Shown: in pieces, positions 25,868 through 34,161 of the stretch | How the letters are laid out: each line of letters begins with the position of its first letter | Position numbering within the stretch: position 1 is the first letter of the stretch | Assembly: GCF_017922435.1 (NCBI RefSeq) | Contig: NZ_VDEZ01000002.1 | Span: forward strand, 62,001-126,000 | Length of the DNA stretch: 64,000 nucleotides | DNA from: Thalassospira sp. ER-Se-21-Dark | Lineage (GTDB): Bacteria; Pseudomonadota; Alphaproteobacteria; Rhodospirillales; Thalassospiraceae | Direction of reading: 5' to 3' | Made by a program: the position numbers and the translations under genes | Notes under the pieces: generated by a model | What the model was told of the DNA's origin: nothing | Database searches by the model: none | Seen by the model: the letters and a program-made list of their open reading frames with translations, nothing else

Positions 25868-25904
25868 CAGGCAAGATGGTGCGTCCCCGGTGCTGTCTTG
25901 CCTG
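25868..25904 (+). promoter_or_regulatory. Hairpin upstream of the 26-residue gene
   Basis: CAGGCAAG / CTTGCCTG (8-bp perfect stem, 21-base loop) ends 16 bases before the strong ribosome site of the small gene at 25935. It could be a leader structure. Confidence 0.4.
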
Positions 25905-25934
25905 TCCCCCCGCCCCCCGCAAAGGAGCCTGAAC

Positions 25935-26015
25935 ATGATTATCAAATATATCGCTTTTTCGATTACCTCGACCGCCGTGCTTTTTGTTTCTTCTCTGCTG
26001 ACCTTTGCCCCCTGA
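25935..26015 (+). CDS. 26-residue hydrophobic peptide
   Basis: A frame of 26 codons encodes a peptide with a short charged start (M-I-I-K-Y), a single hydrophobic run of about 20 residues and a Pro end. It could span or insert into the inner membrane. Support for it being real: AAAGGAG lies 7 bases before the ATG, a hairpin precedes it, and a strong terminator follows 48 bp after the stop, so it looks like a complete small gene or the last gene of the DUF1348 transcript. I do not recognise a family. Confidence 0.6.
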   Translation: MIIKYIAFSITSTAVLFVSSLLTFAP

Positions 26016-26063
26016 AGGTCAGGGACCGTTTGGTCCGTTTCTGATGCCTCCCTGAAAACTTGC

Positions 26064-26090
26064 CGGGCCCCTTTCGGGGCCCGTTTTTTT
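26064..26090 (+). terminator. Terminator after the 26-residue gene
   Basis: CGGGCCCC / GGGGCCCG with a 4-base loop and seven T residues. Confidence 0.88.
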
Positions 26091-26116
26091 TAGTGTCTGG
26101 TGAGGGGGCGGTTCGC

Positions 26117-26983
26117 TTAGCTTGCCAGTGCGGATTTGATGAATGCTTCAACCGATTGCGGTTTGCGACCCACCACGGTTTCGAAATCATTGCTGACAGT
26201 TTCGTAGTCGCCTTTTTTCGCACCGACATAAAGACCCGAAAGGGCTTCGATCAGGTGATCGGGCAGGCCGAGGCTTTTGAGTATGCCGGTATGGACTTCA
26301 GCCGGCAGATCGACGAACTTGACCGGCTTGCCGGTGGCATCTGCGATGTAGCCTGCGATTTCGGCGTGCGTCACGCCCTTGGTCCCGGTCAGGTCATAGA
26401 TTTTATTGACGTGGTCAGACGGCTTGGCAAGAACCGCAGCGGCGGCTTCTGCCAGGTCATTGCGCGGGATATAGGTGATTTTGCCATCCCCGGCCGGTGC
26501 ACCGTAATCGCCGGTTTCAAGCGCGTGCGGGACGCCGGCCAGCAGAAGATCGGCATAGAAGCTGTTGCGCAAAATGGTGAAGGCGAGGCCGCTTTGGCGG
26601 ATGTAATTTTCGGTATCAAGGTGAATGGCCGAATAGGTGAAATCGGCATCCGCCTTGGGATCGACAATACCGGTATAGACGATGTGTTTGACGCCTGCGG
26701 CCTTGGCAGCATCGACCGCGGTGCGGTGTTGTTTGATGCGGGTTTCGTTGTCGTCCTCGGCCGAGATGATGAGGGCTGTGTCAATACCGGCAAATGCCTT
26801 GGTCATCAGGGCAAGATCATTGAAATCGCCTTTGCGGACATCAACGCCCTTGGCGCTCAGGTCTGCGGCCTTTTCCGGCTTGCGCACACTTACCGCGATG
26901 TCGCTTGCCGGGATGTGATCTAGCAAATGTTTGACAACAAGGCTTCCGAGTTGGCCGGTCGCGCCGGTGATGAGGATGGTCAT
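26117..26983 (-). CDS. NmrA-like NAD(P)-binding reductase
   Basis: This 288-residue protein is an atypical short-chain reductase of the NmrA/QorB kind. It begins with the dinucleotide loop T-G-A-T-G-Q-L-G (6-13), has a positively charged end of beta-2 (S-V-R-K-P-E-K) that prefers NADPH, and lacks the classical Y-x-x-x-K pair, as NmrA-type proteins often do. Members are NADPH:quinone reductases or redox sensors. GGAG lies just upstream of the ATG. It is divergent from a LysR gene, which likely controls it. Confidence 0.87.
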   Translation of the reverse strand: MTILITGATGQLGSLVVKHLLDHIPASDIAVSVRKPEKAADLSAKGVDVRKGDFNDLALMTKAFAGIDTALIISAEDDNETRIKQHRTAVDAAKAAGVKHIVYTGIVDPKADADFTYSAIHLDTENYIRQSGLAFTILRNSFYADLLLAGVPHALETGDYGAPAGDGKITYIPRNDLAEAAAAVLAKPSDHVNKIYDLTGTKGVTHAEIAGYIADATGKPVKFVDLPAEVHTGILKSLGLPDHLIEALSGLYVGAKKGDYETVSNDFETVVGRKPQSVEAFIKSALAS

Positions 26984-27044
26984 GTCAGTTTCTCCGATAA
27001 GGGGTCAGGCATCGCCTGTTCATGGGAGAAATCTGGACCCAATA

Positions 27045-27086
27045 ATGCATATGATCAATTCGATGGGTATGATAATACTTATGCAT
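27045..27086. promoter_or_regulatory. Possible LysR control region between the reductase and LysR genes
   Basis: The 101-bp gap carries ATGCATA (27045-27051) and TATGCAT (27080-27086) as an inverted pair and a -10-like TATGATAAT. This is the expected place for a LysR site, but the motif is only suggestive. Confidence 0.35.
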
Positions 27087-27999
27087 GAAAATCGATGAAT
27101 TGGATCTTGATTATCGCCTGCTTCGGCTGTTCCTGACGATTTATGACGAGGGATCGGTGACGGCAGCGGCACACCGCCTTGATGTGGGGCAGCCGACGGT
27201 CAGTCACGGGCTGGATCGGTTGCGCCAGATTATTGGCGATCCGTTGTTTGTCCGGTCAGGCAGATCGGTTGCGCCAACCGCCCATGCTGATGAAATTGCG
27301 CCACAGGTGCGTGTGCTGTTGCAGGGGATGCGCGGCCTGACCCGCGTGGTGGCGTTTGATCCCGATAATGCCGATCATTCTGCGCGCTTTGTGCTTGGTG
27401 CCAATGATTACGAGGTGGCGGTGATCCTGCCGGCCCTGATGAAGCGGTTGCAAACATGTTCTGCCGATGTGCGGCTTAAGGTCGTATCGGTGCCGGGGGT
27501 AGACCGCATGGTCAAATGGCTGCGCGATGGCACGATTGATCATGCGATCACGATTGATCAATCGGGCAAGTATGGCGATATTGCCCGCCAGGGCCTGTTT
27601 CGCGAACGGATGCGCTGTTTTTACGATCCGGCATTTCACGACGGGCCGCCCGATACGCTGGATCGGTATTGTGCAGCAAGTCATGCGCGGGTGATGATCG
27701 GGGCCAATGACAGTTCGGAAATTGATGACATCCTGCGCGGGATTGGCCGATCACGCCGCACAGTGCTTCAGGTGCCAACCTTTGCCAGTGTCGCCAACCT
27801 GATCCGCGGCACCGACATCATCGCCACCCTGCCATCGCGCCTGGCAGGCTCCATGATGCAGGATTTTGGCCAGTTCGATCTGCCGCTCGCGTTCCGCGAA
27901 TATGGCTTCGCCCAATACTGGCACGTCCGCAACGCCGCCAACGCCGCACATAAATGGCTGCGAAGCGAGATTTTCCGAGCGTCGCGCGGGTTGGGCTAA
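27085..27999 (+). CDS. LysR-family transcriptional regulator
   Basis: This 304-residue regulator has the N-terminal LysR helix-turn-helix (L-R-L-F-L-T-I-Y-D-E-G-S-V-T-A-A-A-H-R-L then Q-P-T-V-S-H-G-L-D-R-L) and a C-terminal periplasmic-binding-like effector domain. It resembles the NodD/NahR branch (start D-L-D-Y-R-L-L-R-L-F). It is divergent from the NmrA-like reductase and most likely activates it in response to a small aromatic or quinone-like effector; the effector is inference. Confidence 0.9.
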   Translation: MKIDELDLDYRLLRLFLTIYDEGSVTAAAHRLDVGQPTVSHGLDRLRQIIGDPLFVRSGRSVAPTAHADEIAPQVRVLLQGMRGLTRVVAFDPDNADHSARFVLGANDYEVAVILPALMKRLQTCSADVRLKVVSVPGVDRMVKWLRDGTIDHAITIDQSGKYGDIARQGLFRERMRCFYDPAFHDGPPDTLDRYCAASHARVMIGANDSSEIDDILRGIGRSRRTVLQVPTFASVANLIRGTDIIATLPSRLAGSMMQDFGQFDLPLAFREYGFAQYWHVRNAANAAHKWLRSEIFRASRGLG

Positions 28000-28022
28000 C
28001 AGCAGGCGATAAATTGTGTCTG

Positions 28023-28994
28023 TTACACCGCATCCGACGGAGTGATCTGGATACCTCCAACCCAACGAACGCCGGTAAAGTTATCAAGGAAATTGCGTTT
28101 GCCGGTCAGGGTTTCGTGGCCGGTGGTGGTGAGTGTGATGGTGCGTTCGGCCCAGTTGGTTTTGGGCGCGGCGGGCGTGAGGGTGAAGAGCGGGGCTTGG
28201 CAGTCCATCATCCACTGAATTTCTGACCAGAACATCAGATCGCCGAGATAGGGCAGCGGATCAACGCTTTGCATCAGGTGGCCGAAGACCTTGCCGACCG
28301 GAAGCGGGCCGTGGTCCTTGATGATTTGCTGGGTGAGTTTTTGGGTCAGGCTTAAACCAGTTTGCGGGTCGGGCAGTTCGGCGAGGTGGCGTTTGAGGGC
28401 CTCCGGCATGTGGGGCAGGGGCGCATTGCCGGTTTCCGAAAGCGTTTTGAGGTCGTTCGGGGTGTCTTTGCGGACTGCCTTCCAGACTTTGCTGCCAAAT
28501 GTCAGCATGTCGCTGTTAAGTGGCTGGCGATGAGTGTTCCAGCACCAGATCAGACCATCGGTGGAGAGTTGACCAAGGCCGATGAAGCGGTCGATGGCTT
28601 CGGACGCGGGCGCGTGATTGACGGAGATGACGTCGATATTCGTTTCGGGCTGAATGGTGGCGATGGCATCCATCAGGAAGGCCAGGATCAGTTGATCGTA
28701 GCTGTCATGTTCGAACCAGAGCACGACATGGTCATACTGCCCAAGACGACCCAGCGCATCATATTCGCGCCTGAGGCGCACGAGTGCCGCGTCACCGGGC
28801 AGGTCGTAAGCGCCAGAAATAAAGGCCGCACGGGTTTCGATGAAGGCATCGCGTGGCAGATCGGGCACCGGGCCCTGACAAAACGGATCGGAGAATTCCA
28901 GAAAATCGCCGATGAAGCCTGCCTGCTTGAGGCCATCGCGGATATCGGATCCGCAACGGACATGCAGCGTGGCTTGGGTGTCGAGTGGTTTCAT
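28023..28994 (-). CDS. DUF1835/DUF3658 domain protein
   Basis: This 323-residue protein has an N-terminal DUF1835 domain (L-H-V-R-C-G-S-D-I near 10, later W-F-E-H-D-S-Y-D-Q-L near 93) and a C-terminal helical region consistent with DUF3658. The N-terminal part resembles a small nucleotide-like fold, but no catalytic role is established. Its ATG overlaps the stop of the 113-residue gene upstream in a TAATG, so both are made together. It converges with the LysR gene, 23 bp away. Confidence 0.8.
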   Translation of the reverse strand: MKPLDTQATLHVRCGSDIRDGLKQAGFIGDFLEFSDPFCQGPVPDLPRDAFIETRAAFISGAYDLPGDAALVRLRREYDALGRLGQYDHVVLWFEHDSYDQLILAFLMDAIATIQPETNIDVISVNHAPASEAIDRFIGLGQLSTDGLIWCWNTHRQPLNSDMLTFGSKVWKAVRKDTPNDLKTLSETGNAPLPHMPEALKRHLAELPDPQTGLSLTQKLTQQIIKDHGPLPVGKVFGHLMQSVDPLPYLGDLMFWSEIQWMMDCQAPLFTLTPAAPKTNWAERTITLTTTGHETLTGKRNFLDNFTGVRWVGGIQITPSDAV

Positions 28995-29335
28995 TATTCG
29001 CCTGGGACCGGGACGCCTGTGCTCGCCCGAAGGGCACTTAGCAATGAGAGCATGGTGTCGGGCACATCGGATGCGGCGATTTTGGCATTGGCCGGATCGT
29101 CGTCCGGATTGGCAAATAATGGGGCAATGTCACCAAGTCGGGCAGACCGCAGCGCAATCAGAAGGTCAATCAGTGATTTCTCATCATCGCGGGCCGCAGC
29201 GCGAAGCTTTTCAATGTCGTCGTCGGTATCTGGCAGAACGGTTATTTCCTGACAAAGCGTTTGAAAGGACATGTGCGCCAGTGCGCCGACGATGTCACGC
29301 GCGGTGTGATCGGATGGCTGTTTGGTGTCGGTCAT
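28994..29335 (-). CDS. Small acidic protein of unknown function, coupled to DUF1835
   Basis: This 113-residue protein is acidic and helical by composition, with a central D-T-D-D-D-I-E-K-L-R-A-A-A-R-D-D-E-K block and no recognised domain or signal peptide. The ATG at 29335 is preferred over an upstream one, which would overlap ppx, because CAGGAG lies 9 bases ahead. Its stop and the DUF1835 start share one base. The tight coupling suggests a partner role, perhaps a chaperone or adaptor for DUF1835, but that is a guess. Confidence 0.68.
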   Translation of the reverse strand: MTDTKQPSDHTARDIVGALAHMSFQTLCQEITVLPDTDDDIEKLRAAARDDEKSLIDLLIALRSARLGDIAPLFANPDDDPANAKIAASDVPDTMLSLLSALRASTGVPVPGE

Positions 29336-29432
29336 GACACGGCACTCCTGATCAGAAAAGAGATCGATGATCGTGCCGGTTTTGGTGTGGGGCGTCAATA
29401 AAATGCGCGGTCTGATTGTACGTGTTTGGGCG

Positions 29433-30914
29433 CTATTCGGCGAGGCGGACAACACTTTCGCGGTTCATAAGCTTGGCCAGTTTCGAGAGGCGCTGCTCAA
29501 CGACTTCGCCATACAGGGCCGATGCCTGCTTTTCGAATTGCAAGATAAGCTTGCCTTCTTCGAGCAGCAATTGCGTTTGCGGCAGGATGCCTTCGACCCC
29601 GCCAGAAAGCGTATGGCCCAGGCGAATGACATGACCAAACAGACGACCCGTCAGGCGGTCCTCGTCGCTGAGGATGCGGTCACTGGCTTCATCGCCCTTG
29701 AAATTGCCGGTATAGCGCGAGCCGATGGTGTATGCGAGGAACACGCGGTCATGGTGATTAAGGTCGATATAGGGATGGCGCAGAATACGGTTATAGCTTT
29801 GCTCTGCGCGGTAATCGGGATGTTCGTTCCAGCCGATATCACCGATGATGCAGGCCGCCAAACGCAGCCGTTCGATATTGACCGGCAGTTCGGAAAAGAT
29901 CGGCGCGCACCATTGCGCAACTTCTTCGCCGTGCTGATGGAAACGTTCGCCGTCTTCGGCAAAGCTGAAGCAGGCTTCAAGCACCGGATCGCGTTGACGC
30001 AGATCTTCGGGCAGGACTTCATACATCCAGCCTTCGCGAAGCCCGTGGCCGGAAAAGACAACTTCCTTTGGCTTCATACGGGTCATCAGCATGTTCATGA
30101 CAAGTGATGCATGCGGCAGGCTGTCGATACGGCGTTTGGAGACACCGCCGATCTTTTCAAGCGATACCCGGCTTTGTTGGGAAATGATGTGGGTCAGTTC
30201 GGCCATTTCCGATTGCGGCATGGCAAGATTATGCACCACCGAAATCGGATAGTTTTCCTGGGCAATGAACAGCTTGGCAATTGATCGCCAGGAGCCGCCA
30301 ACGGCATAAAGCTGTTGGCCTTTGCCCTCTGCCAGCCAATCGACCGTATCAAGGTGCTGATTGATTTCAGCCGTCAGACGGGCCCGGTCAGAGCCAAACA
30401 CCGTTTGCAGGCGCATGGCGCCCAAAGGCAGGCTGACACGTTTTTTGATCTCACCCTGATCAAGCAAAACCAGTTCAAGTGATCCGCCGCCGATATCGCC
30501 CATGATGCCCGATGCCAGCGGGTCGCCCGATATGATGCCAAGGGCCGACAGGCGGGCTTCTTCAAGGCCGTCAATCACCTTGACCGTAAGACCGGTTTCC
30601 GATGCCACGCGATCACAGAATTCCTTGCCGTCGCTGGCAGCCCGCACAGCAGCGGTTGCCAGTACATCGACATGGGTGACCTTCATCGCACGCAACAGCG
30701 TCGCAAAGCGGTGCATGGCGACCACGGCAAGCTCCACCCCCTCGGGGTTGAGGCGGCCGGTGTTTTCCGGGTCACGGCCAAGGCCGCACATGACCTTTTC
30801 ATTGAAGATCGGCATCGGTGCGCGGGTCATGCCATCAAAAATGACAAGCCGCACAGAGTTGGAGCCAACATCAATGATCGCGATGCGGTTGGAAGCCCGT
30901 TGGTCAGTCAGCAT
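29433..30914 (-). CDS. ppx: Exopolyphosphatase (Ppx/GppA family)
   Basis: This 493-residue enzyme removes phosphate from the ends of polyphosphate chains or from pppGpp. The ASKHA fold is marked by A-I-I-D-V-G-S-N-S-V-R-L near residue 12 and G-D-I-G-G-G-S-L-E-L near 140. The C-terminal half is long and helical with H-D-like residues (R-H-P-Y-I-D-L-N-H-H-D), as in larger Ppx proteins. It lies 46 bp downstream of ppk on the same strand, so synthesis and breakdown of polyphosphate share a transcript. Confidence 0.95.
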   Translation of the reverse strand: MLTDQRASNRIAIIDVGSNSVRLVIFDGMTRAPMPIFNEKVMCGLGRDPENTGRLNPEGVELAVVAMHRFATLLRAMKVTHVDVLATAAVRAASDGKEFCDRVASETGLTVKVIDGLEEARLSALGIISGDPLASGIMGDIGGGSLELVLLDQGEIKKRVSLPLGAMRLQTVFGSDRARLTAEINQHLDTVDWLAEGKGQQLYAVGGSWRSIAKLFIAQENYPISVVHNLAMPQSEMAELTHIISQQSRVSLEKIGGVSKRRIDSLPHASLVMNMLMTRMKPKEVVFSGHGLREGWMYEVLPEDLRQRDPVLEACFSFAEDGERFHQHGEEVAQWCAPIFSELPVNIERLRLAACIIGDIGWNEHPDYRAEQSYNRILRHPYIDLNHHDRVFLAYTIGSRYTGNFKGDEASDRILSDEDRLTGRLFGHVIRLGHTLSGGVEGILPQTQLLLEEGKLILQFEKQASALYGEVVEQRLSKLAKLMNRESVVRLAE

Positions 30915-30930
30915 AAGATGTTGGCACCTG

Positions 30931-30970
30931 TTGGTCGTCTTTGGTCGTCTTTAGCCGTCTTTAGTCGTCT
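30931..30970. repeat. Four 10-bp tandem repeats over the ppk stop codon
   Basis: TTGGTCGTCT, TTGGTCGTCT, TTAGCCGTCT and TTAGTCGTCT stand head to tail. The last unit holds the ppk stop codon and final codons; the others fill the ppk-ppx gap. Confidence 0.85.
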
Positions 30971-33108
30971 AGCTGTAGCACGGGAACATTCGGGTCGGCT
31001 TGATCCAGCGCACTTCCGCGGCCCGAAAGTGACGGATTGGTCATGAAATACTGGTGCGACGAGAATGCGTTTTCACCGGCCTCGCAGCGTTCATAGGACC
31101 CGTCCGGCTGCAGATGCCATGCCTGTGCAGTGTCTTTCAGGTTGGCAATCATGATCTGTTCAACAATCTGTTGCTGACAGGTCGGATTTTCAACCGGAAC
31201 CAGGGTTTCAACCCGGCGGTTCAGGTTACGCGGCATCCAGTCGGCAGATGAGATAAACGCCTTGGCCTTGCGCGACGGAAGCTTTGCGCCGTTGGCAAAA
31301 ACCACAATGCGCGAATGTTCAAGGAACCGGCCGACAATCGATTTGACGCGAATGTTTTCCGACAGGCCCGGAACCCCAGGACGCAGGCAGCAAATACCCC
31401 GCACGATCAATTCGATATGAACGCCAACCTGACTTGCGCGATAAAGCGCATCAATCACCACCGGGTCGACCAGACTGTTCATCTTGGCCCAGATGCCAGA
31501 TGGCTTGCCGGCCTTGCAGTTCTCGATCTCCTGATCGATGTGGGTCAGAAGCGTCGGACGCAGGGTATGCGGTGCAATCGCGATTTTTTCAAGCGAGCGC
31601 GGGGTGGCATAACCGGTCATGAAGTTAAAGATGCTGGCCGCATCACGCCCGAGTGCCGGATCACACGAGAAGAACGAGATGTCGGTATAGAACTTGGCGG
31701 TGATCGGATGATAGTTACCGGTCCCGAAGTGGGTATAGGTCTTAAGGCCGTGGGTTTCACGGCGGACCACCAGCGATACCTTGGCGTGCGTTTTCCAATC
31801 CAGGAAGCCATAGACCACCTGACAGCCCGCACGTTCAAGGTCAGCCGCCCAGCGCAGGTTGGCTTCTTCGTCAAAGCGGGCCTTGAGCTCGACCATGGCG
31901 GTGACGGATTTGCCAGCCTCGGCCGCGGCGATCAGCGCCTTGACGATCGGGCTGTTTTCCGAGGTGCGATACAGCGTCTGTTTGATGGTGACCACATCCG
32001 GGTCACGGGCAGCCTGGAGCAGGAACTGAACCACCACGTCGAAATCTTCGAACGGGTGATGAACGACCAGATCCTTTTTGCTGATCGCGGCAAAGCAGTC
32101 GCCGCCAAAGTCACGCACCCGTTCCGGATAACGTGCGGCATAGGGCGAAAACAGCAAGTCATGATGCAGATCGGAATCGATCAGCTGTTTGACATCAACA
32201 ACGCCGAGCAGGCCATCAACCTTGACGACTTCTTCCAGTGCGACATCAAGTTCATCAATGACGAAATCAAGCAGGTCTTCGGGCATCGCCGCGTTGACCT
32301 TAAGACGTATGATGCTGCCGCGACGGCGACGTTTCAGTGCGGTTTTAAAAACGCGCACCAGATCTTCGGCTTCTTCTTCGATTTCAACGTCCGAGTCCCG
32401 GATGACGCGGAAGAAACCGTGTTCGATCATATCAAATCCCGGGAACAGCTTGCCAAGATAGAGCAAGATCGCCTGTTCGACCGGAAGATAACGTTCATTG
32501 CGGCCCGGCAGGCGCAGGAAACGGCCGATCTTTTGCGGTACCGGAATAAGCCCGCGCATATTGTGCCCGTCTGCCGGATCAAACAGCTGCATGACGATGG
32601 CAAAGCCAAGGTTCGGGATGAACGGGAAGGGGTGCGACGGATCAATGGCAAGCGGGGTCAGCGTCGGGAAGATTTCGCGCGTGAAATAGCCATCAAGCCA
32701 TTTGCGGTCGGTCTGGGTCAGGTCGCCCTGATCGATGACCGAGATGCCCTGTTTTTCCATCTCGCTGCTTAGCTGGCGCCAGACGCGTTGCTGGTCCTGC
32801 ATCAACTGGTTGGCATCAAAGGTAATGGCGCGCAGCTGTTCGGACGGGCTCATGCCATCCTGACTGACCTTGGTCATGCCAGCGCGGACCTGCCCGACGA
32901 GGCCGGCGACGCGGACCATATAGAATTCATCAAGGTTGCTGGCCGAAATAGACAGGAAACGCAGTCTTTCAAGCAGCGGGTGGCCGGTATTCTGGGCCTC
33001 TTCAAGAACGCGATTGTTGAATGCCAGCCACGATAATTCGCGGTTAATGAAGCGGCTTTCCGAATCAATGGTGATCGCGCTTGACTGAACTGCAGCGGCG
33101 TGTGTCAC
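30961..33108 (-). CDS. ppk: Polyphosphate kinase 1
   Basis: This 715-residue enzyme makes polyphosphate from ATP through a phosphohistidine. Both key histidines are present: H441 in K-T-H-A-K-V-S and H598 in L-E-H-S-R-I. The N-terminal part has [12 protein letters not shown] near 23-34, and ATP-site residues [10 protein letters not shown] lie near 53-62. Length is normal for PPK1. The start is GTG at 33108 behind AGGAGG. ppx follows. The promoter is probably at 33174-33203. Confidence 0.97.
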   Translation of the reverse strand: MTHAAAVQSSAITIDSESRFINRELSWLAFNNRVLEEAQNTGHPLLERLRFLSISASNLDEFYMVRVAGLVGQVRAGMTKVSQDGMSPSEQLRAITFDANQLMQDQQRVWRQLSSEMEKQGISVIDQGDLTQTDRKWLDGYFTREIFPTLTPLAIDPSHPFPFIPNLGFAIVMQLFDPADGHNMRGLIPVPQKIGRFLRLPGRNERYLPVEQAILLYLGKLFPGFDMIEHGFFRVIRDSDVEIEEEAEDLVRVFKTALKRRRRGSIIRLKVNAAMPEDLLDFVIDELDVALEEVVKVDGLLGVVDVKQLIDSDLHHDLLFSPYAARYPERVRDFGGDCFAAISKKDLVVHHPFEDFDVVVQFLLQAARDPDVVTIKQTLYRTSENSPIVKALIAAAEAGKSVTAMVELKARFDEEANLRWAADLERAGCQVVYGFLDWKTHAKVSLVVRRETHGLKTYTHFGTGNYHPITAKFYTDISFFSCDPALGRDAASIFNFMTGYATPRSLEKIAIAPHTLRPTLLTHIDQEIENCKAGKPSGIWAKMNSLVDPVVIDALYRASQVGVHIELIVRGICCLRPGVPGLSENIRVKSIVGRFLEHSRIVVFANGAKLPSRKAKAFISSADWMPRNLNRRVETLVPVENPTCQQQIVEQIMIANLKDTAQAWHLQPDGSYERCEAGENAFSSHQYFMTNPSLSGRGSALDQADPNVPVLQLDD

Positions 33109-33173
33109 GCTATGCCTCCTGCGGATTGAGGGAACGTCCTTGAACTTATGCGACAGTTCCCGGTTGCAAATGG

Positions 33174-33203
33174 AGTATAGGATAACTGCTTGGGTGGGTG
33201 CAA
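33174..33203 (-). promoter_or_regulatory. Putative ppk promoter
   Basis: On the minus strand TTGCAC (33203-33198) and TATACT (33179-33174) are 18 bases apart, about 65 bases before the ppk start. Confidence 0.55.
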
Positions 33204-33229
33204 TTTTCTTAAATTTATGTGTCAGTTTT

Positions 33230-33235
33230 TATAAT
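33230..33235 (+). promoter_or_regulatory. Putative -10 box of sixA
   Basis: A consensus TATAAT 75 bases before the sixA ATG; the -35 side (near 33207) is poor. Confidence 0.4.
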
Positions 33236-33309
33236 GGCGTCACGGCGTGTGATATGGCATGGAAGAACACCGTTTGATCATCGTTCGCGACTGCTTAAGA
33301 CACGAAGAC

Positions 33310-33846
33310 ATGAAAACGCTGTTGTTGCTTCGGCATGCCAAATCAAGCTGGGCGGATCCGGGTCGGGCCGACCATGACCGCGAACTGAACCGTCGTGGTG
33401 AAAAGGCAGCACCCTTTATGGGCCGCTATCTGCGTCAGCATGAACTGGTGCCGGACCTGATCTGGTGTTCGACGGCAGCGCGCGCGGTGCAGACCCTTGG
33501 CCTTTTGGGGCGGGATTTCGCAATTGATGCCGATGTGATCTATAACGAAGATCTGTATATGGCCAGCGAGCGGGTGTTGCTTGAAAACCTGCATCACACG
33601 CATGAAGACGCCAAGCATGTGATGTTCATCGGCCATAATCCCGGGATCGAGATTTTTGCCCAGTCGCTTTATGGCGGTGGCAATATTGAGGCCCGCGAGA
33701 TCATGGCGCGCAAATATCCGACCTGCGGGCTTGCGCATTTCGAATTCGATGTTGATCACTGGGGCGAAATCACACCGGGCAGCGGACGGCTGATCGACTT
33801 TATCAAGGTCAAGGATCTTCAGGCGATCAAGATCAGCGCGGAATGA
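33310..33846 (+). CDS. sixA: SixA-like histidine phosphatase
   Basis: This 178-residue protein belongs to the SixA branch of the histidine phosphatase superfamily. It starts M-K-T-L-L-L-L-R-H-A-K-S-S-W with the catalytic R-H pair, then E-L-N-R-R-G-E near 30, and V-M-F-I-G-H-N-P-G with the second His near 105. SixA removes phosphate from phosphohistidine carriers. The ATG at 33310 is the family start, so the 17 extra codons upstream are not used. It is divergent from ppk. Confidence 0.88.
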   Translation: MKTLLLLRHAKSSWADPGRADHDRELNRRGEKAAPFMGRYLRQHELVPDLIWCSTAARAVQTLGLLGRDFAIDADVIYNEDLYMASERVLLENLHHTHEDAKHVMFIGHNPGIEIFAQSLYGGGNIEAREIMARKYPTCGLAHFEFDVDHWGEITPGSGRLIDFIKVKDLQAIKISAE

Positions 33847-33849
33847 TTT

Positions 33850-33905
33850 GCTGATCTGCGTTGACTGATGTGTGTTAGCTGATCTGCGTTAGCTGGTGTG
33901 CATTA
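33850..33905. repeat. 28-bp imperfect tandem repeat (two units)
   Basis: Units 33850-33877 and 33878-33905 both start GCTGATCTGCGTT and match at 23 of 28 positions. Confidence 0.7.
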
Positions 33906-33957
33906 CTGGCACTTGACGAAGGGCCTGTCTGCGCGTTTTATACCGCTGAAATTTGTT

Positions 33958-34001
33958 AGGGTCTGACCCCCATTGAATGCTTGAAATGGGGAGCAGACCC
34001 T
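33958..34001. repeat. 44-base hairpin with GGGTCTG / CAGACCC ends
   Basis: AGGGTCTG (33958-33965) pairs with CAGACCCT (33994-34001), and CCCCATT (33968-33974) with AATGGGG (33985-33991), separated by a 2-base internal loop. No T run follows, so it is not a clear terminator. It resembles dispersed GGGTCTGACCCC-type elements seen in many proteobacteria. Confidence 0.6.
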
Positions 34002-34161
34002 ATATACCGCGCCGGTTGGGCAGGGGAACATCACACATAAGCGCCATGGATCACTGGTTGGCGGGCATGTTGTGGTGCGTTTTTTGTTTGACAGCGCGGG
34101 TCTGGCATGCACCTTTGCGGCCAAATTTGCGGCCCAAAATACAAAGCAACCTGGAATGACA

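Larger units (their letters stand above)
33847..34161. other. 315-bp sixA-aspS gap with repeats and a long hairpin
   Basis: No gene is seen. It holds a 28-bp imperfect tandem duplication, a 44-base hairpin with GGGTCTG ends and the aspS leader. No clear promoter for aspS stands out. Confidence 0.55.
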
